From assembly GCA_028551475.1 (NCBI GenBank), contig CM052362.1:20504021-20568020 (forward strand): a stretch of 64,000 bases of DNA, written 5' to 3'. Position numbers and translations under genes: made by a program. Below, piece by piece: positions 1 to 11,300 of this stretch (positions are counted from its first letter, which is position 1; every line of letters starts with the position of its first letter). Source of the DNA: Casuarina equisetifolia (lineage: Eukaryota; Streptophyta; Magnoliopsida; Fagales; Casuarinaceae). Below the pieces are notes generated by a model. It made no database searches. It saw only the letters and a program-made list of their open reading frames with translations, and was not told where the DNA came from.

Positions 1-1047
1 GGCACGAGAGGTCTCAAAGATTTCTTGGATAGCATTAACTTGTGCGGGTTTTTGAGTTAGATTCATTACTGGGAAAATATCCTTCTGGGTCAGGTTTTGG
101 CTGTAGAAGGCTATGTCCAGTAAGAACCACGTGGTCGTTGTGCCTAGTAGATGAAACCCGTGTCGCTGAAGGAATTCATTAGAGAGCAAATCGAAGCTAT
201 TTGCAGCTTTGAATTGGGACAGCTTGTCTTGTTCAGCTTGGATTTCAAGATCAAGAACCTTAGCCATATCGGTAGCGGCTTGTTTGGCGTTCCCTTCAAT
301 TATGGCTGTGTAGCGACCGGTTTCGGGCATTTTCATTCGCCAGTAGTAGGTCAAAAGCGCCGGAAGGGCCCCTAGCATAAGCACGATACGCCACAAAAAA
401 TCACCCTGCGGTTGAGTGGAAAATAGCTGATTTTGTATGTTACCATCTGTTCCGAATACTGGGGCGGGGTACAGCTTGAGGAAGATGGCGGAAAGTGTCA
501 TGGTAACTAGCCCCGCAAATATAATTCCCACACCCTGCATTGCAAAAACCGCAGCAATGAATGTCCCACGAGTTTGTTTGTTGGCGTACTCGGACATGAT
601 GGTGGCGGAGAGAGGATAGTCTCCTCCAATGCCAAAGCCTAGCCAGAACCTGAAGAAACAAAGTGTCCCGATTACGGCCGATGTGGTTGAGCCGAAAGAC
701 AACCCAGAACTTATGGCGCAAAAGGCCATGATAACCAGAGTGATGCCATAAACCTTTTTACGGCCTACTTTGTCACCCAGCCAGCCGAAGAATAGTTGTC
801 CCATCAGGGTACCGACAAGAGCAACACCAGTTATAGCATTATTAGCGCCTGGGGGGAGCTTTCCGGGAGCGGGAGGGTTAATGCTAGGGTCGAAGTAATA
901 AAGGCGACCCAACAGCTTTGAGACTGTTGAGATCACAAACAGGTCGTACGCATCCGTGAAAAACCCCATCCCGGCGATGACAATGGCGGTGAGGTGGTAC
1001 CATTGTGTGCGAGCATTGTCGAGTGCATCGAGAACAGCTATGGCCAT
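1..1047 (-). CDS. PHT1: High-affinity phosphate transporter PHT1, copy A (partial, 3' end outside window)
   Basis: Proton-coupled inorganic phosphate symporter of the plasma membrane, major facilitator superfamily. The frame is open for 349 codons from the ATG at 1047 to the window edge, so the C-terminal third is missing. It aligns base by base with copy B (1 matches 4486, 1047 matches 5517), including the PHT1 signature [13 protein letters not shown] and the MFS motif GDKVGRKK. The only length difference is a 15-bp in-frame insertion here, at about 440-465, in the loop between predicted membrane segments 5 and 6. No intron is needed in the visible part. The promoter at 1048-1650 resembles that of copy B and holds a P1BS site. 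Seen: the open frame and the alignment. Known: PHT1 members take up phosphate in roots and mycorrhizal cells. Which PHT1 subgroup this is cannot be told here. Confidence 0.93.
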   Translation of the reverse strand, partial: MAIAVLDALDNARTQWYHLTAIVIAGMGFFTDAYDLFVISTVSKLLGRLYYFDPSINPPAPGKLPPGANNAITGVALVGTLMGQLFFGWLGDKVGRKKVYGITLVIMAFCAISSGLSFGSTTSAVIGTLCFFRFWLGFGIGGDYPLSATIMSEYANKQTRGTFIAAVFAMQGVGIIFAGLVTMTLSAIFLKLYPAPVFGTDGNIQNQLFSTQPQGDFLWRIVLMLGALPALLTYYWRMKMPETGRYTAIIEGNAKQAATDMAKVLDLEIQAEQDKLSQFKAANSFDLLSNEFLQRHGFHLLGTTTTWFLLDIAFYSQNLTQKDIFPVMNLTQKPAQVNAIQEIFETSRA

Positions 1048-1650
1048 CTTTGTTTCCTGCTTTCTTTGCCGCTTTCTTTGCCTGGTCGCTGCTGTGGTTG
1101 GGGGTGTCCTCTTATACTTGCTCGTCTATTAAGGACAAAATAATTAAATGATAGACTTCTTGTAGGTATTGGCGTTATGGCCAAGAAATAGACAACTTGA
1201 TACGGATATTCTTTTTGCATAGGCATAGATAAAATAAACTATGCGAATTACACATTGGACACGGAGGCGAAATAATTTACTTCTTAACTCTTGTGAGCTG
1301 TAATACAAGAATCAACAGCAAACCATTTGCTAGCGGCAAACTTGTAGCGATCTTACCGGGTGGAAGATCAAACTTCACACAGGAACAGTTCATTTTACTA
1401 CCCTTATCATCAACCATCACGGCAATTCACCTTAATCTAAAGAATTTGTCGACGAGTGGAAACTTCGTCGCATCTCGTAAACTTCTATGCTACTCCCCAG
1501 TGAAAACATAAACTTTGGTTTTGGATAATTTTTGGAGCTAGCGTACATCATCAATGACAGATCATAAAACATTGTGTTTGTCAATACATTATTGGAATTT
1601 AGAGAAGATCACAAACTCGTACAATTTCTAGGACATAGTAGTAAGTAAAC
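1048..1650 (-). promoter_or_regulatory. Promoter region of PHT1 copy A (duplicated with copy B)
   Basis: Upstream region of the minus-strand gene. Blocks of similarity to 5518-6130 are visible, for example the stretches around 1305-1410 and 5800-5890, so the duplication unit includes the promoter. A TATA-like element (TATAAG on the minus strand, 1111-1116) lies about 65 bp before the start codon, and P1BS lies further upstream. The region has diverged much more than the coding part. Confidence 0.6.
1204..1211. promoter_or_regulatory. P1BS phosphate-starvation element (GGATATTC), copy A
   Basis: Matches GNATATNC, the palindromic binding site of PHR1-type MYB-CC factors. It lies about 157 bp upstream of the PHT1 copy A start codon and about 90 bp upstream of its TATA-like element. 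The same octamer is kept at the matching place in copy B although the flanks have drifted, which supports function. Binding itself is inferred. Confidence 0.7.
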
Positions 1651-3924
1651 ACCTTCAAATATCATGTACAACTGATAAAAAGAACTATAATGAAACCTTC
1701 AAAAATCATATATATAGTTTAATCTCCTTCAGTATATGGTTAATATAAGACTTTCTATATCAGACCTTGAAAATTAACCTAACAAAGGTAGGATTTTGTT
1801 GTTTGAATTTGGTATAGCTTCTAAAGGTGCTTAACCTATGAGACTAGTGATTTTATCCAGTATTGGACATCCCTTTTACAACTTCCACATGTTGAGAATT
1901 CAACATTTTTTTGCTTGATCCTAAGTGTTTCTCCACGCATTATATGTAAGCAGGATTTTCTCAGAGACTATATAACTTACTTTTGGCATATATAAGTTAA
2001 CTGGAGATACGTTGTGGGCCACGCAATCCAAAGTTTTCGATTATTGAAAATTATGAGTTCTTATAATTGGTCTAGTCATTTCTAGTTACACACATATGTC
2101 TTATGTTGTCTCGTCTACTTTGCTATTTTGGCTTGAATTCTAAATCCTTAGCTCTCCCATTGTCGGCACGTTGCCCAAGCTTGGAACTACCCAGTCCTTT
2201 ATCCAAGAAATAACCACTAACTATTGGGCTGGTGATGATTATTACACTTTGTCTACAAATTATCATCCTTTCTTTGCAGCACCTTGTTGAACTTTTTCTC
2301 ATGGCAATTCATCTGTCATTCAAAGTTTTTAGAGTTCCAACTAAGTCAATGATAGAGTTGGAAATGAAAAATTAAATAATTATCCTTGAAATGATCGCTA
2401 AAAGAAAACTAAATTTTGCAAGAAAAAACAATTTCACTTACAATACCTCATTTGAGGGTTGTAAGAAATTATCATGCTCAAGCATCTTAAGATAATGACA
2501 ACATTTGAAGTACCTTGCTTTTTGAATTTTCATTTCAAGTGTAGTTTATTTTATGTATTTTTGCTTCCACTTAACACGTGATGCGAATGAAAGGGGCAAA
2601 TGAGTTGAAATTTGAAACAAAAGGACATATTTTAACACGTTAGAATTGCGGCAATTTATTTGAGAATGAAGCTATTATTTGCATGTAAAATGTACATTTT
2701 CTGTAGTTATCATCTAAAAATATGGAAGTCTATTGGATTTTCATGAATCTTATAAATGTTGATTACAGGTTAAGTCTATGGTATTACTTACGCATTTTTC
2801 CTACATGCCCAGCGTATTTAAAGTAGTGGTAGAAAGAAACATACTTGAAACCAGGTAGTTAGACAAATAGTTTGTACTAGTTGGTAGCTGAAAACATTGA
2901 AATTCCCAAACATATTTTCAATCTCACTGCCAAATCAATGCAATCTCGCAAGAAGGGATCCATCGACTCTTCCAAGATCGTATCCTTGATGTAACTGGTG
3001 TTCATCATAGGATATATATATATATAGTTTAATTAATTCTCTTCGTGGGTTACATCCCTTAGTTGTCTTTTTAGTAATTAAATGGATTATATATCTAATT
3101 TGTAAATATCTATAACAAGACTAGGGTTTATCCTTAGATTAGGACTACATACAACATCAAGTCAAATAAAAAGTAGCTTCATCTAACCTGTAAAATTATT
3201 GAATATACAAATTTTAAACCCTAATCTAATTGAATTGACAAATCTAATTGTGATAAACTTGTCAATAGTTTCAAGAGTAATGACTTCTAAACTAACAATG
3301 TATTTAAAAATTATGTTGTTCCTTTCCTTCCAAATAGCATAAACACATAAGGTGAAAATGGATTAAAGATGTTTGCTTTGAAACCCTTTCTTTTCATGTG
3401 TTGAAGGAGCCAACTAATTCTTGCAACTTATGAAAGATAGAATGGTAGTAAATTGAGCATAATCTCTTAAGTGTTCCCATATATTTGTACTCTCATGTCA
3501 CATTTGTTAGTCATAGCCTCTTTAGTTTTTTGGTTTTTCCGTGGTATACCCTGATACATTCCGAACCCTATTACTACTTGCACCGGCTCATCTTCATCCT
3601 GATCTACTCTCCCTTGACTTCAACTAGAAAAATTTGCGAATAACGCTATAGAGAGGATAAAAAGGTGGAAATAACTAACAATTATTCTATACGCTATGGG
3701 AAAAGGCTTTCCCATAGAACCGTACATTGCTCAGATTCCACCATTATAGGGGAAAGATAAGTAAAAGAAGATCAAAAAAAAAAAAAAAAAAAAACAAACA
3801 CACTCTCACACTTCGCCAAAGCTTTGGAGGTTGGCAACCGTCGGCAGCTCTTATTCCGATTACAAGGCCGGAGACACGTAAAAAGTGGAGAATTATGCTT
3901 AATTATGTGACTTTCACGTATGCT
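1651..3924. other. Spacer between the PHT1 genes
   Basis: AT-rich spacer with no coding exon I can support. It contains a short TA run near 3010-3025 and a 19-base poly-A tract near 3775-3794. Part of the right end is presumably the 3' untranslated region of PHT1 copy B. No terminal repeats or transposon ends were recognised. Confidence 0.5.
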
Positions 3925-5517
3925 TCAGATAGCCTCCGAACGACTTCCTTCTATCCTAGTAACTGAGATTCTAGCGGAGTTCCCCGGTTCATAGCTGGCG
4001 CTGCTACAATCTTCACCCGATATCTCCTCCAAGGAACGCCCTTTGGTCTCGGACACTAGGAATGTGAAGAAAAACCCCAAGAGGTTGGTGGCTGCCAAAA
4101 TATACATCACCTTCTTTATCTGCGATGGCTGATCACTCTGAGTATAGTTCTGAATCCCAAATGCCGCAACAATTGCCCCCGCCTTCCCCGATGCTGCGCT
4201 TAGAGCATGACACGTCGACCTCACCCTCGTTGGGAACAACTCGGCTGGAAGCACGAAGGTGGTGCTGTTAGGCCCGAAATTTGCAAAGAAAAACGTTAGC
4301 CCGTATAAGACCGCGAAGAGAAAGGCATTATGTAGAAGGGTGTTGTAGTACATCCCCATGACAAGCGTGAAGATCGCCATCATGAAGAAGCCCATGAGCT
4401 GGATTAAATACCGGCCCAGCTTCTCGATGAAGAAGACGGTAAACCAATAACCAGGGAAGGTACCCACCAATGCAATGACAAACATGGCACGAGAGGTCTG
4501 AAAGATTTCTTGGATAGCATTAACTTGTGCGGGTTTTTGAGTTAGATTCATCACTGGGAAAATATCCTTCTGGGTCAGGTTTTGGCTGTAGAAGGCTATG
4601 TCCAGTAAGAACCACGTGGTCGTTGTGCCTAGTAGATGAAGCCCGTGTCGTTGAAGGAATTCATTAGAGAGCAAATCGAAGCTATTTGCTGCTCTGAATT
4701 GGGACACCTTATCCTGTTCCCCTTGGATTTCTAGATTAAGAACGTTAGCCATATCGCTAGCGGCTTGTTTGGAGTTCCCTTTGATTAAGGCTGTATAACG
4801 AGCGGTTTCGGGCATTTTCATTCGCCAGTAGAAGGTCAAGAGTGCCGGAAGGGCCCCTAGCATAAGCACGATACGCCACAAAAAATCACCCTGCGGTTGA
4901 GTGGAAAGTAGGTTACTTTCTGTGAATGTTGGAGCGGGGTACAGCTTGAGGAAAATGGCGGAAAGTGTCATGGTAACTAGCCCCGCAAATATAATTCCCA
5001 CACCCTGCATTGCGAAAACCGCAGCAATGAATCTCCCACGAGTTTGTTTGTTGGCGTACTCGGACATGATGGTGGCGGAGAGTGGATAGTCTCCTCCAAT
5101 GCCAAAGCCTAGCCAGAACCTGAAGAAACAAAGTGTCCCGATAACGGCTGATGTGCTATAGCCGAAAGACAATCCAGAACATATGGCGCAAAAGACCATG
5201 ATAACCAGAGTGATGCCATAAACCTTTTTACGGCCCACTTTGTCACCCAGCCAGCCGAAGAATAGTTGTCCCATCAGGGTACCGACAAGAGCAACACCGG
5301 TTATGGCATTATTAGCGCCTGGGGGGAGCTTTCCGGGAGCAGGAGGGGTAGTGCTAGGGTCGAAGTAATAAAGGCGACCCAACAGCTTTGAGACTGTTGA
5401 GATCACAAACAGGTCGTACGCATCCGTAAAAAACCCCATCCCGGCGATGACAATGGCGGTGACGTGGTACCATTGCGTTCGGGCATTGTCGAGCGCGTCG
5501 AGAACAGCTATTGCCAT
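3925..5517 (-). CDS. PHT1: High-affinity phosphate transporter PHT1, copy B (complete)
   Basis: Inorganic phosphate:H+ symporter of the plasma membrane (major facilitator superfamily, phosphate:H+ symporter subfamily). A single uninterrupted 530-codon frame, the usual length for PHT1 (about 520-550 aa). It shows the MFS motif [11 protein letters not shown] at residues 91-101, the PHT1 signature [13 protein letters not shown] at 141-153, a long central hydrophilic loop after membrane segment 6 (about 225-290), and a second half with FFIEKLGRY and [16 protein letters not shown]. The ATG at 5517 is chosen because both tandem copies share it and the protein begins at the usual place before membrane segment 1. 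Upstream lie a TATA-like element (5614-5620) and P1BS (5713-5720). Expression is probably induced by low phosphate. Subgroup (root-uptake or mycorrhizal) not resolved. Confidence 0.97.
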   Translation of the reverse strand: MAIAVLDALDNARTQWYHVTAIVIAGMGFFTDAYDLFVISTVSKLLGRLYYFDPSTTPPAPGKLPPGANNAITGVALVGTLMGQLFFGWLGDKVGRKKVYGITLVIMVFCAICSGLSFGYSTSAVIGTLCFFRFWLGFGIGGDYPLSATIMSEYANKQTRGRFIAAVFAMQGVGIIFAGLVTMTLSAIFLKLYPAPTFTESNLLSTQPQGDFLWRIVLMLGALPALLTFYWRMKMPETARYTALIKGNSKQAASDMANVLNLEIQGEQDKVSQFRAANSFDLLSNEFLQRHGLHLLGTTTTWFLLDIAFYSQNLTQKDIFPVMNLTQKPAQVNAIQEIFQTSRAMFVIALVGTFPGYWFTVFFIEKLGRYLIQLMGFFMMAIFTLVMGMYYNTLLHNAFLFAVLYGLTFFFANFGPNSTTFVLPAELFPTRVRSTCHALSAASGKAGAIVAAFGIQNYTQSDQPSQIKKVMYILAATNLLGFFFTFLVSETKGRSLEEISGEDCSSASYEPGNSARISVTRIEGSRSEAI

Positions 5518-6150
5518 CTTTGTTGGCAGCTTTTTTTTCCCTGGTTGTTGGTGTGGTTTGTGCTCTCTTATCTCTCTACTTGTAAGGTTGGAGAGGAAAT
5601 TATTCCCATTTGGATTTATACTTGCCGATCCGTGAGGGACAAAATAATGAAATGAGGGACGTCCTGTAAGGTATTGGCGTTGTGGACAAGAAAATATACG
5701 ATGCTATACGGAGGATATTCTCTTTGCAGAGACATCGGTAAGATCAACTACGTATCAAATAATTTGTTTTTTAATTTCTTGTGCACCGCCACACACAAGA
5801 AGCAACAGCAAACCATTTGTTAGCAGAAAAACTTTGTAGGGATCTTGCTAGGTGGAAGATCAAACTTCCCACAGGAGCAATTCATTTTACTAGCCTGATC
5901 TTGAACTTCCATGACAATTCACCCTAATCTATAGAATTTGTCCATGCGTGGTAACTTTGTCATTTCCCATGAACTTCTATACAATTTCCCAATGAAAACA
6001 GGAAACTTCAGCCTTATGATCATTAATGAGAGATCATAAAACTTTTTGCTTGTAACATTGTGTTTGTCGTATGTTATTGAAATTTGTAGAAGATCACGAA
6101 GTCCTAGAATACAATACTAAGTTAACAGCTTCGCAATATTTAGAAAGGAT
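5518..6150 (-). promoter_or_regulatory. Promoter region of PHT1 copy B
   Basis: Upstream region of copy B, related block by block to 1048-1650. A TATA box (TATAAAT on the minus strand, 5614-5620) lies about 100 bp before the ATG. The extra distance relative to copy A comes from about 35 bp of pyrimidine-rich leader present only here. Confidence 0.6.
5713..5720. promoter_or_regulatory. P1BS phosphate-starvation element (GGATATTC), copy B
   Basis: Same GNATATNC palindrome as in copy A, about 195 bp upstream of the start codon and about 95 bp upstream of the TATA element. The spacing to the TATA element is nearly the same in both copies. Likely target of PHR1-type factors (inference from the known motif). 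Confidence 0.7.
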
Positions 6151-8220
6151 ATTAATGTATAAGATCAGTGTTATTCTTCAACATTAAATGCTATTCTTTT
6201 ATAACTTCCTCGTCTTGAGAATTTGACATGTTTTTATGCTTGATCGTAAGGGGTTCCATTATGTTTTTATGCTTGGTTGTTAGTTTGGTTGCGGAAGTGA
6301 TTCCACTATGATTTACTCGTTCTGTAGGTGAAAAATAAGCGATAATAAGTCAAGAAAAAACGTTTAAAACTAAGTTTGTCGGGGAACCGACAGGAAAAAA
6401 GAAAAGGACTTTGGTGGTTCCGTAGATAAAATTAAGGATGTGTCTTATACAGACATATAGTCAAATTGACCATTTATCTGGAGTGTTGTACGGGCCTCAC
6501 TTATTGGAAGATCAAAAGATAAAGAACTAATAGATAATTTAGGACCAATTAGTCTTTCCGGTAAGACTCTTAATTTGGCGGATTGTTTTATACTCTTATT
6601 GCGTTAAAATCTAGAGATTAAGAGTGTGATCAATCTCTACCTGTTCACTTTGTTCGTATCATTATTACTCTGGAAGGACGTCAACTTCCATTAGACCAAC
6701 ATCATAGAAGCGCCATGGGCAACTAAAAACAAGCTAGCCCTTTTTTATAAGTACATAATTGTAAGGGCATTTTCTTTATGTTGATACCATACACAAATAC
6801 ACATAAAGTCTGAACATAAACATTAATAACCAAAAATCTATCTCATTCACCAGAATCTAACTAAGGGAGATTTGAGGTAGGCTTAACCCATACTTCATAC
6901 CTTCCTTCTAAGTATGGCTTGCATGAAATCCATATAACTCTCGAAAGCTCTTCATTTCTCGCCATTACTCAAATGAGGAGAAAGTGATAACAATCATAGT
7001 GGGTGATCGGCTCCACTAGTTGACTAGCTAGTCTTTTGCTTGTCTCTTCAATGAATGTCGGTAAGATTTGTTGAGACATCTAATGAAGCATAAAGGTAAT
7101 TGTCGGTTTTTTTTTTTTTTTTTCTTTCCGTCTTTATGAATAAATATATTGCAGACAAGAAAAATGTGAGAAATACAATGATCCTAGCCATTGGTTTGAG
7201 GAAGAAGATCAGATATTACATAAAAAGTTTTAATTCTTGATTTTAAAATGAAAGTGATCTCTGCACATAACATGGTTTCCCCCAGGGGAGTATGCTACAG
7301 CAGAAACATCTGTTTGACAAGAAAATCCCCCATCCCATGACATCTTAGGAATAAATTATCCTAGCATGTATTCCTCAAGGAAATGCTGTACGCAAGGTAA
7401 AATACAAGGTGGTCGATTGTAGTCGTTATCATCCAATGTGCTTGTAATTACATTTCTTTTTTTTTTTAATGGACATAATTGAAAACAATAGGAGGAACAC
7501 AAATGGGACAGCTAAGATTCGGCAAAGTAAACAGAGCAAGAAAAAATTATCAAGGCATCCTACACGACTTGAAAAGAAAAGTCTATCAAATTGGAAGGCC
7601 TATAGACAAAGCTCCAAGTTGCCTATTTTGAAGTAAAATAAAAAACTTGTGCAATATTAATAATTAAGTGTTGAATTATTTAAAAAGTATTAGAAGCTAA
7701 GCTTAAAAGCATTTTTAAAGACTATAGTTGTAATATTTGAAATTAATTAATGACTAATTTCGTAGATAATTATGTGCATTAATATCATATAAGGATTTTG
7801 TAAAAAGAATTAGATTATTAATGATGATAATTTTTACTGAGATGACTTTATTAGGATGATTACTAAGAGAAGTCATTAGACTGTATTCGATGAATGAAAT
7901 AGGAAACATAGAAAGCCCTGTTTGAATGTTTGGAGAAATGCAAACATTAATTGCAGACCCCCCATGAGGACCATAGAAAGCCCTAGAAGCCCAACGGCCT
8001 AAACCTAAGGACTTTCGGGGCTTCCATGTCCTATGGCGGCCCTGACATTGACGGTGCTTCCAGAAGTTTACTTTCTGAGCCAAGAAAAGTCATTTTCCTA
8101 GTATCAACAGACGTGGCCCTTCCTCAAGTACAGACAGGCACGGTCAGACGCGATTCCCTCTCTTTCTTCAAAAGCGGTGTTCTTGGCTCCCCTTTCCCCC
8201 TCTCCAAGGAACTCGGTAAA
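6151..8220. other. Spacer, no gene recognised
   Basis: AT-rich sequence with poly-T tracts near 7110 and 7460. No exon with matching splice sites and no transposon ends were found. The right end is more GC-rich (about 7960-8220) and probably belongs to the promoter of the downstream carrier gene. Confidence 0.45.
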
Positions 8221-8229
8221 TAGTAAGCA

Positions 8230-8238
8230 ATATATACT
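8230..8238 (+). promoter_or_regulatory. TATA-like element of the MTM1-like gene
   Basis: An ATATATAC run lies about 145 bp upstream of the start codon at 8378, a normal distance for a plant TATA box plus leader. No transcript data, so this is a positional inference. Confidence 0.4.
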
Positions 8239-8377
8239 TTTATTTTTATATTTCAATATAAGCTGAACCTCAAAGCTTTTGGGGGGTCATCACTGAGTTT
8301 CCTTATTCTCTTCTGTCCGCTTTTATTTCGGCAATTATTTCTCCCGAAATAGGATTCTAGAAGGTTCTTAAGAGAGG

Positions 8378-11300
8378 ATGGCGGAGTCGGGGCAGAGCCC
8401 GAATACCTGGATAAACACAATGGACCGGCAAGGTTCGGCGGTGCTGGTAGAATCAATGGCCGATGACGGAGGAAGTCCAGGATTGGGTGCGCCGCAGGCT
8501 CCGCCTTCGGACGACAGGAGTTCAAATGACTCTTTGGGGATTACAGAGCGGGCTTTCTCGGCCGCCGGCGCCGCCTTTCTCTCCGCTATTATCGTTAACC
8601 CTCTCGACGTAGCCAAGGTAATACAACAAATAGACGCAAAGTCAGTGTGCCTCTGTGTGTGTGTAAATTATTGGTAGGTCGGCTATTGGTTGATTTTATA
8701 ATTCTTTGGTGAGAAACTATGGGGAATGAAATGAAAAAGAGGCTTCGAGTGATGTACGGATTGTAGTATTGTATTTTATTAGAGATTGTGTTTGTTTTTC
8801 CTTAATGTAGGATTGTGATTGATGGGAGAGCATGCTATGTTCTTCTCATTACTGTTGTGGTTCTAAATTGTGGTCTCTGTATTGTGTAATTTTGTGTACA
8901 AGCGTCATTGTGATGCTCTCACTGTTTTAGTTGAGGGAAATGAGTAACTGGATTTGCTTCTGATGGGCCGCAGTTTTTCTGATGTTATGCTTTTGATTTG
9001 CGCTGTTAGCTAAGTTTCGTCCCTTTTATTGTTGAGAACTCGTGGATTTTAAAATCTAAAGCCATTTTCTCCTCTCATGTCTATCAGACAAGGTTGCAGG
9101 CGCAGGCTGCAGGGGTTCCTTACTCGCATCCGCTGAGCAATATGGTTAGTCGCATGGCGTATTTTGGACCAAAAATGGTAAGTGTGCTGCACCCTTTTAT
9201 CCTTTAGTTATTAGAGCTTTTCTGTTTTGCTGGCTAAATTAAAAATATATAAGTTTGACATATCATTGATGCTTCTGTTGATGTTCTAGCTTGCGCAGCT
9301 AGAGTTTCTTAGGTAACATATGGATGATTGTGGCACCCCTTGAACAATATTGTTCCATTACAATTAGAAAATGCGATTTAACATTTAAAGCTCTTTGTAT
9401 CTTGTGTTTGAGACTTTTATTCTAAGTTTCTTTTGGGATCAGGGGATCATCAGAGTTTGGGGTGTCTTAAGGGAAAGAATTAACAGGATGTCAAGAGAAC
9501 CTTCTTTTATTAGTGGTGCATATCTTTTCAGGGTTAAAATTCTTATAGGAAACTTGCTTCTGTGTTGACTGTCTTGCTAGCATTATTGATTTGGTTTTAT
9601 GATCAACCATCAATCAATTAATTCTTCCCTTGCCATATGTTGGTGCAGATGTTTGCTGACCTAAGATGCTCTCCATCTTGCTCACGTGCTGGAATTCATG
9701 GTACTGTGTCCATATGTCCTCCTGATTGTTTTCAATACAAAGGAACACTAGATGTCTTCTACAAAATTATTCGTCAGGTTAGTGAATTTCTCATTACTGG
9801 TTATGTAGACAAGTGTATTTTGGGGGGGAAAATAGTGGTTTTGCTTCATTTTAGAATGCATTATGATTCGTATCTCTTCTATTGTGATTGTATAGGCACG
9901 TCCTGGTCTGATGTAACTGCAGAGTTTAGATGGCATGAGTTTCTTTTGAGTATTTAATATTAGTAGGCGCTAAATATTATTCTCTAATAAGGGAAAACAC
10001 ATCTTAATGGGAGAGTACATTTTGCAGGAAGGAATTGCCAGGTTATGGAGAGGCACAAATGCGGGTCTGGCACTTGCTGTACCAACAGTAAGTTCCTAAT
10101 TTTGTGCATAGCTTTTTTCATTTTCGTTTTTTTATTTTTGATTTTCTTTCTTCCAATTAGGAGGGGGTGGGGTTTGTGTTGCGGTGGTTGGAAGGTAGGA
10201 TAAAGGATGCTGTAAAATGGTTTTCTGGAATTTGCTGGTATAGGAAAGTTTGTGTTGAGTATCCTTTATTTGAGATTTACTCATTTTTTCCTTTTTTCCC
10301 TCCAACCAGGTGGGAATCTACTTGCCTTGCTATGACATATTCCGAAATTGGTTAGAGGAATTTACTGCACAGTATGCACCGAGTGTGACTCCATATGCCC
10401 CCTTCATTGCGGGCTCATTAGCACGCTCTCTGGCTTGTGCAACTTGTTACCCAATTGAACTGGCTAGAACTCGCATGCAGGTAGTTTGACATTGGTATTT
10501 TCACTCTGTAGTTTCTTATCTTAGAAGTTGGAAAATGGATAGTGCTTGCGGTTGATTTTAATTAATTAATCGTTACACTACTCTAGAGCAAATACCTTGG
10601 GTACAGAGTAACTAATTGGTGTCACATTCCTTCGACACATTGAAGTTGTAATTTTGCAATTTTTCATTGGTTTCTTGAATCATGTTGTCTGTATTTAGTG
10701 GAATTTTTTTATGGAGATGTTTAATTCCTATTTTGGTGGCTTCTTACTTTTTCTTTGCGCAGGCATTTAAAGTGACCCAAACTGGTGTGAAGCCTCCTGG
10801 AGTCTGGAAGACTCTTGTTGGGGCTGTCTCACATGTCAATGGCACTAGTATTCAAAGTAACCGTAAGTTGACTTTTCTTTTCATATACTTGGCATGATTG
10901 AAATTCTTCTGTTCACATATGCTTCTTTCCCTGGTATTTCGATTTTATATAATGGCCCAAAGGCCACGTTTATTCTTGGAGATTTTGGAATTTCCTTTAA
11001 CACTGAACATGTGAGGCATAGGGCTTGCGATCAGCTTAATGTTGGCCATGCACAAAATGCCTTTGTTTCTGGAATTTTTGAATTCTTAAACAAAAATTCC
11101 AGATCTAGATTTTCAGTGTCTAGGCTTTAACTTAAAGCTACCTTTGGAAAAGAGAGTTTAGGGACCCTTTGAAATAGCTCTTATTTTGATATATATGCCC
11201 TAATAAGTATTGTGGCTGCTTTTTGTGTTACCATACTCTCTTCAGATGGATTTTTTTTTTTTTTTTTTTTGCTTTTTTGAGATTCTATAAGTTAGTGACA

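Noticed and set aside
1-8. GGCACGAG at the very start of the window, like a cDNA-library adapter
   Set aside because: The same bases occur at 4486 in PHT1 copy B as ordinary codons, so it is natural coding sequence.
10894-11130. 78-codon open frame inside the MTM1-like gene
   Set aside because: It lies wholly in the intron between exons 6 and 7 and lacks any domain.
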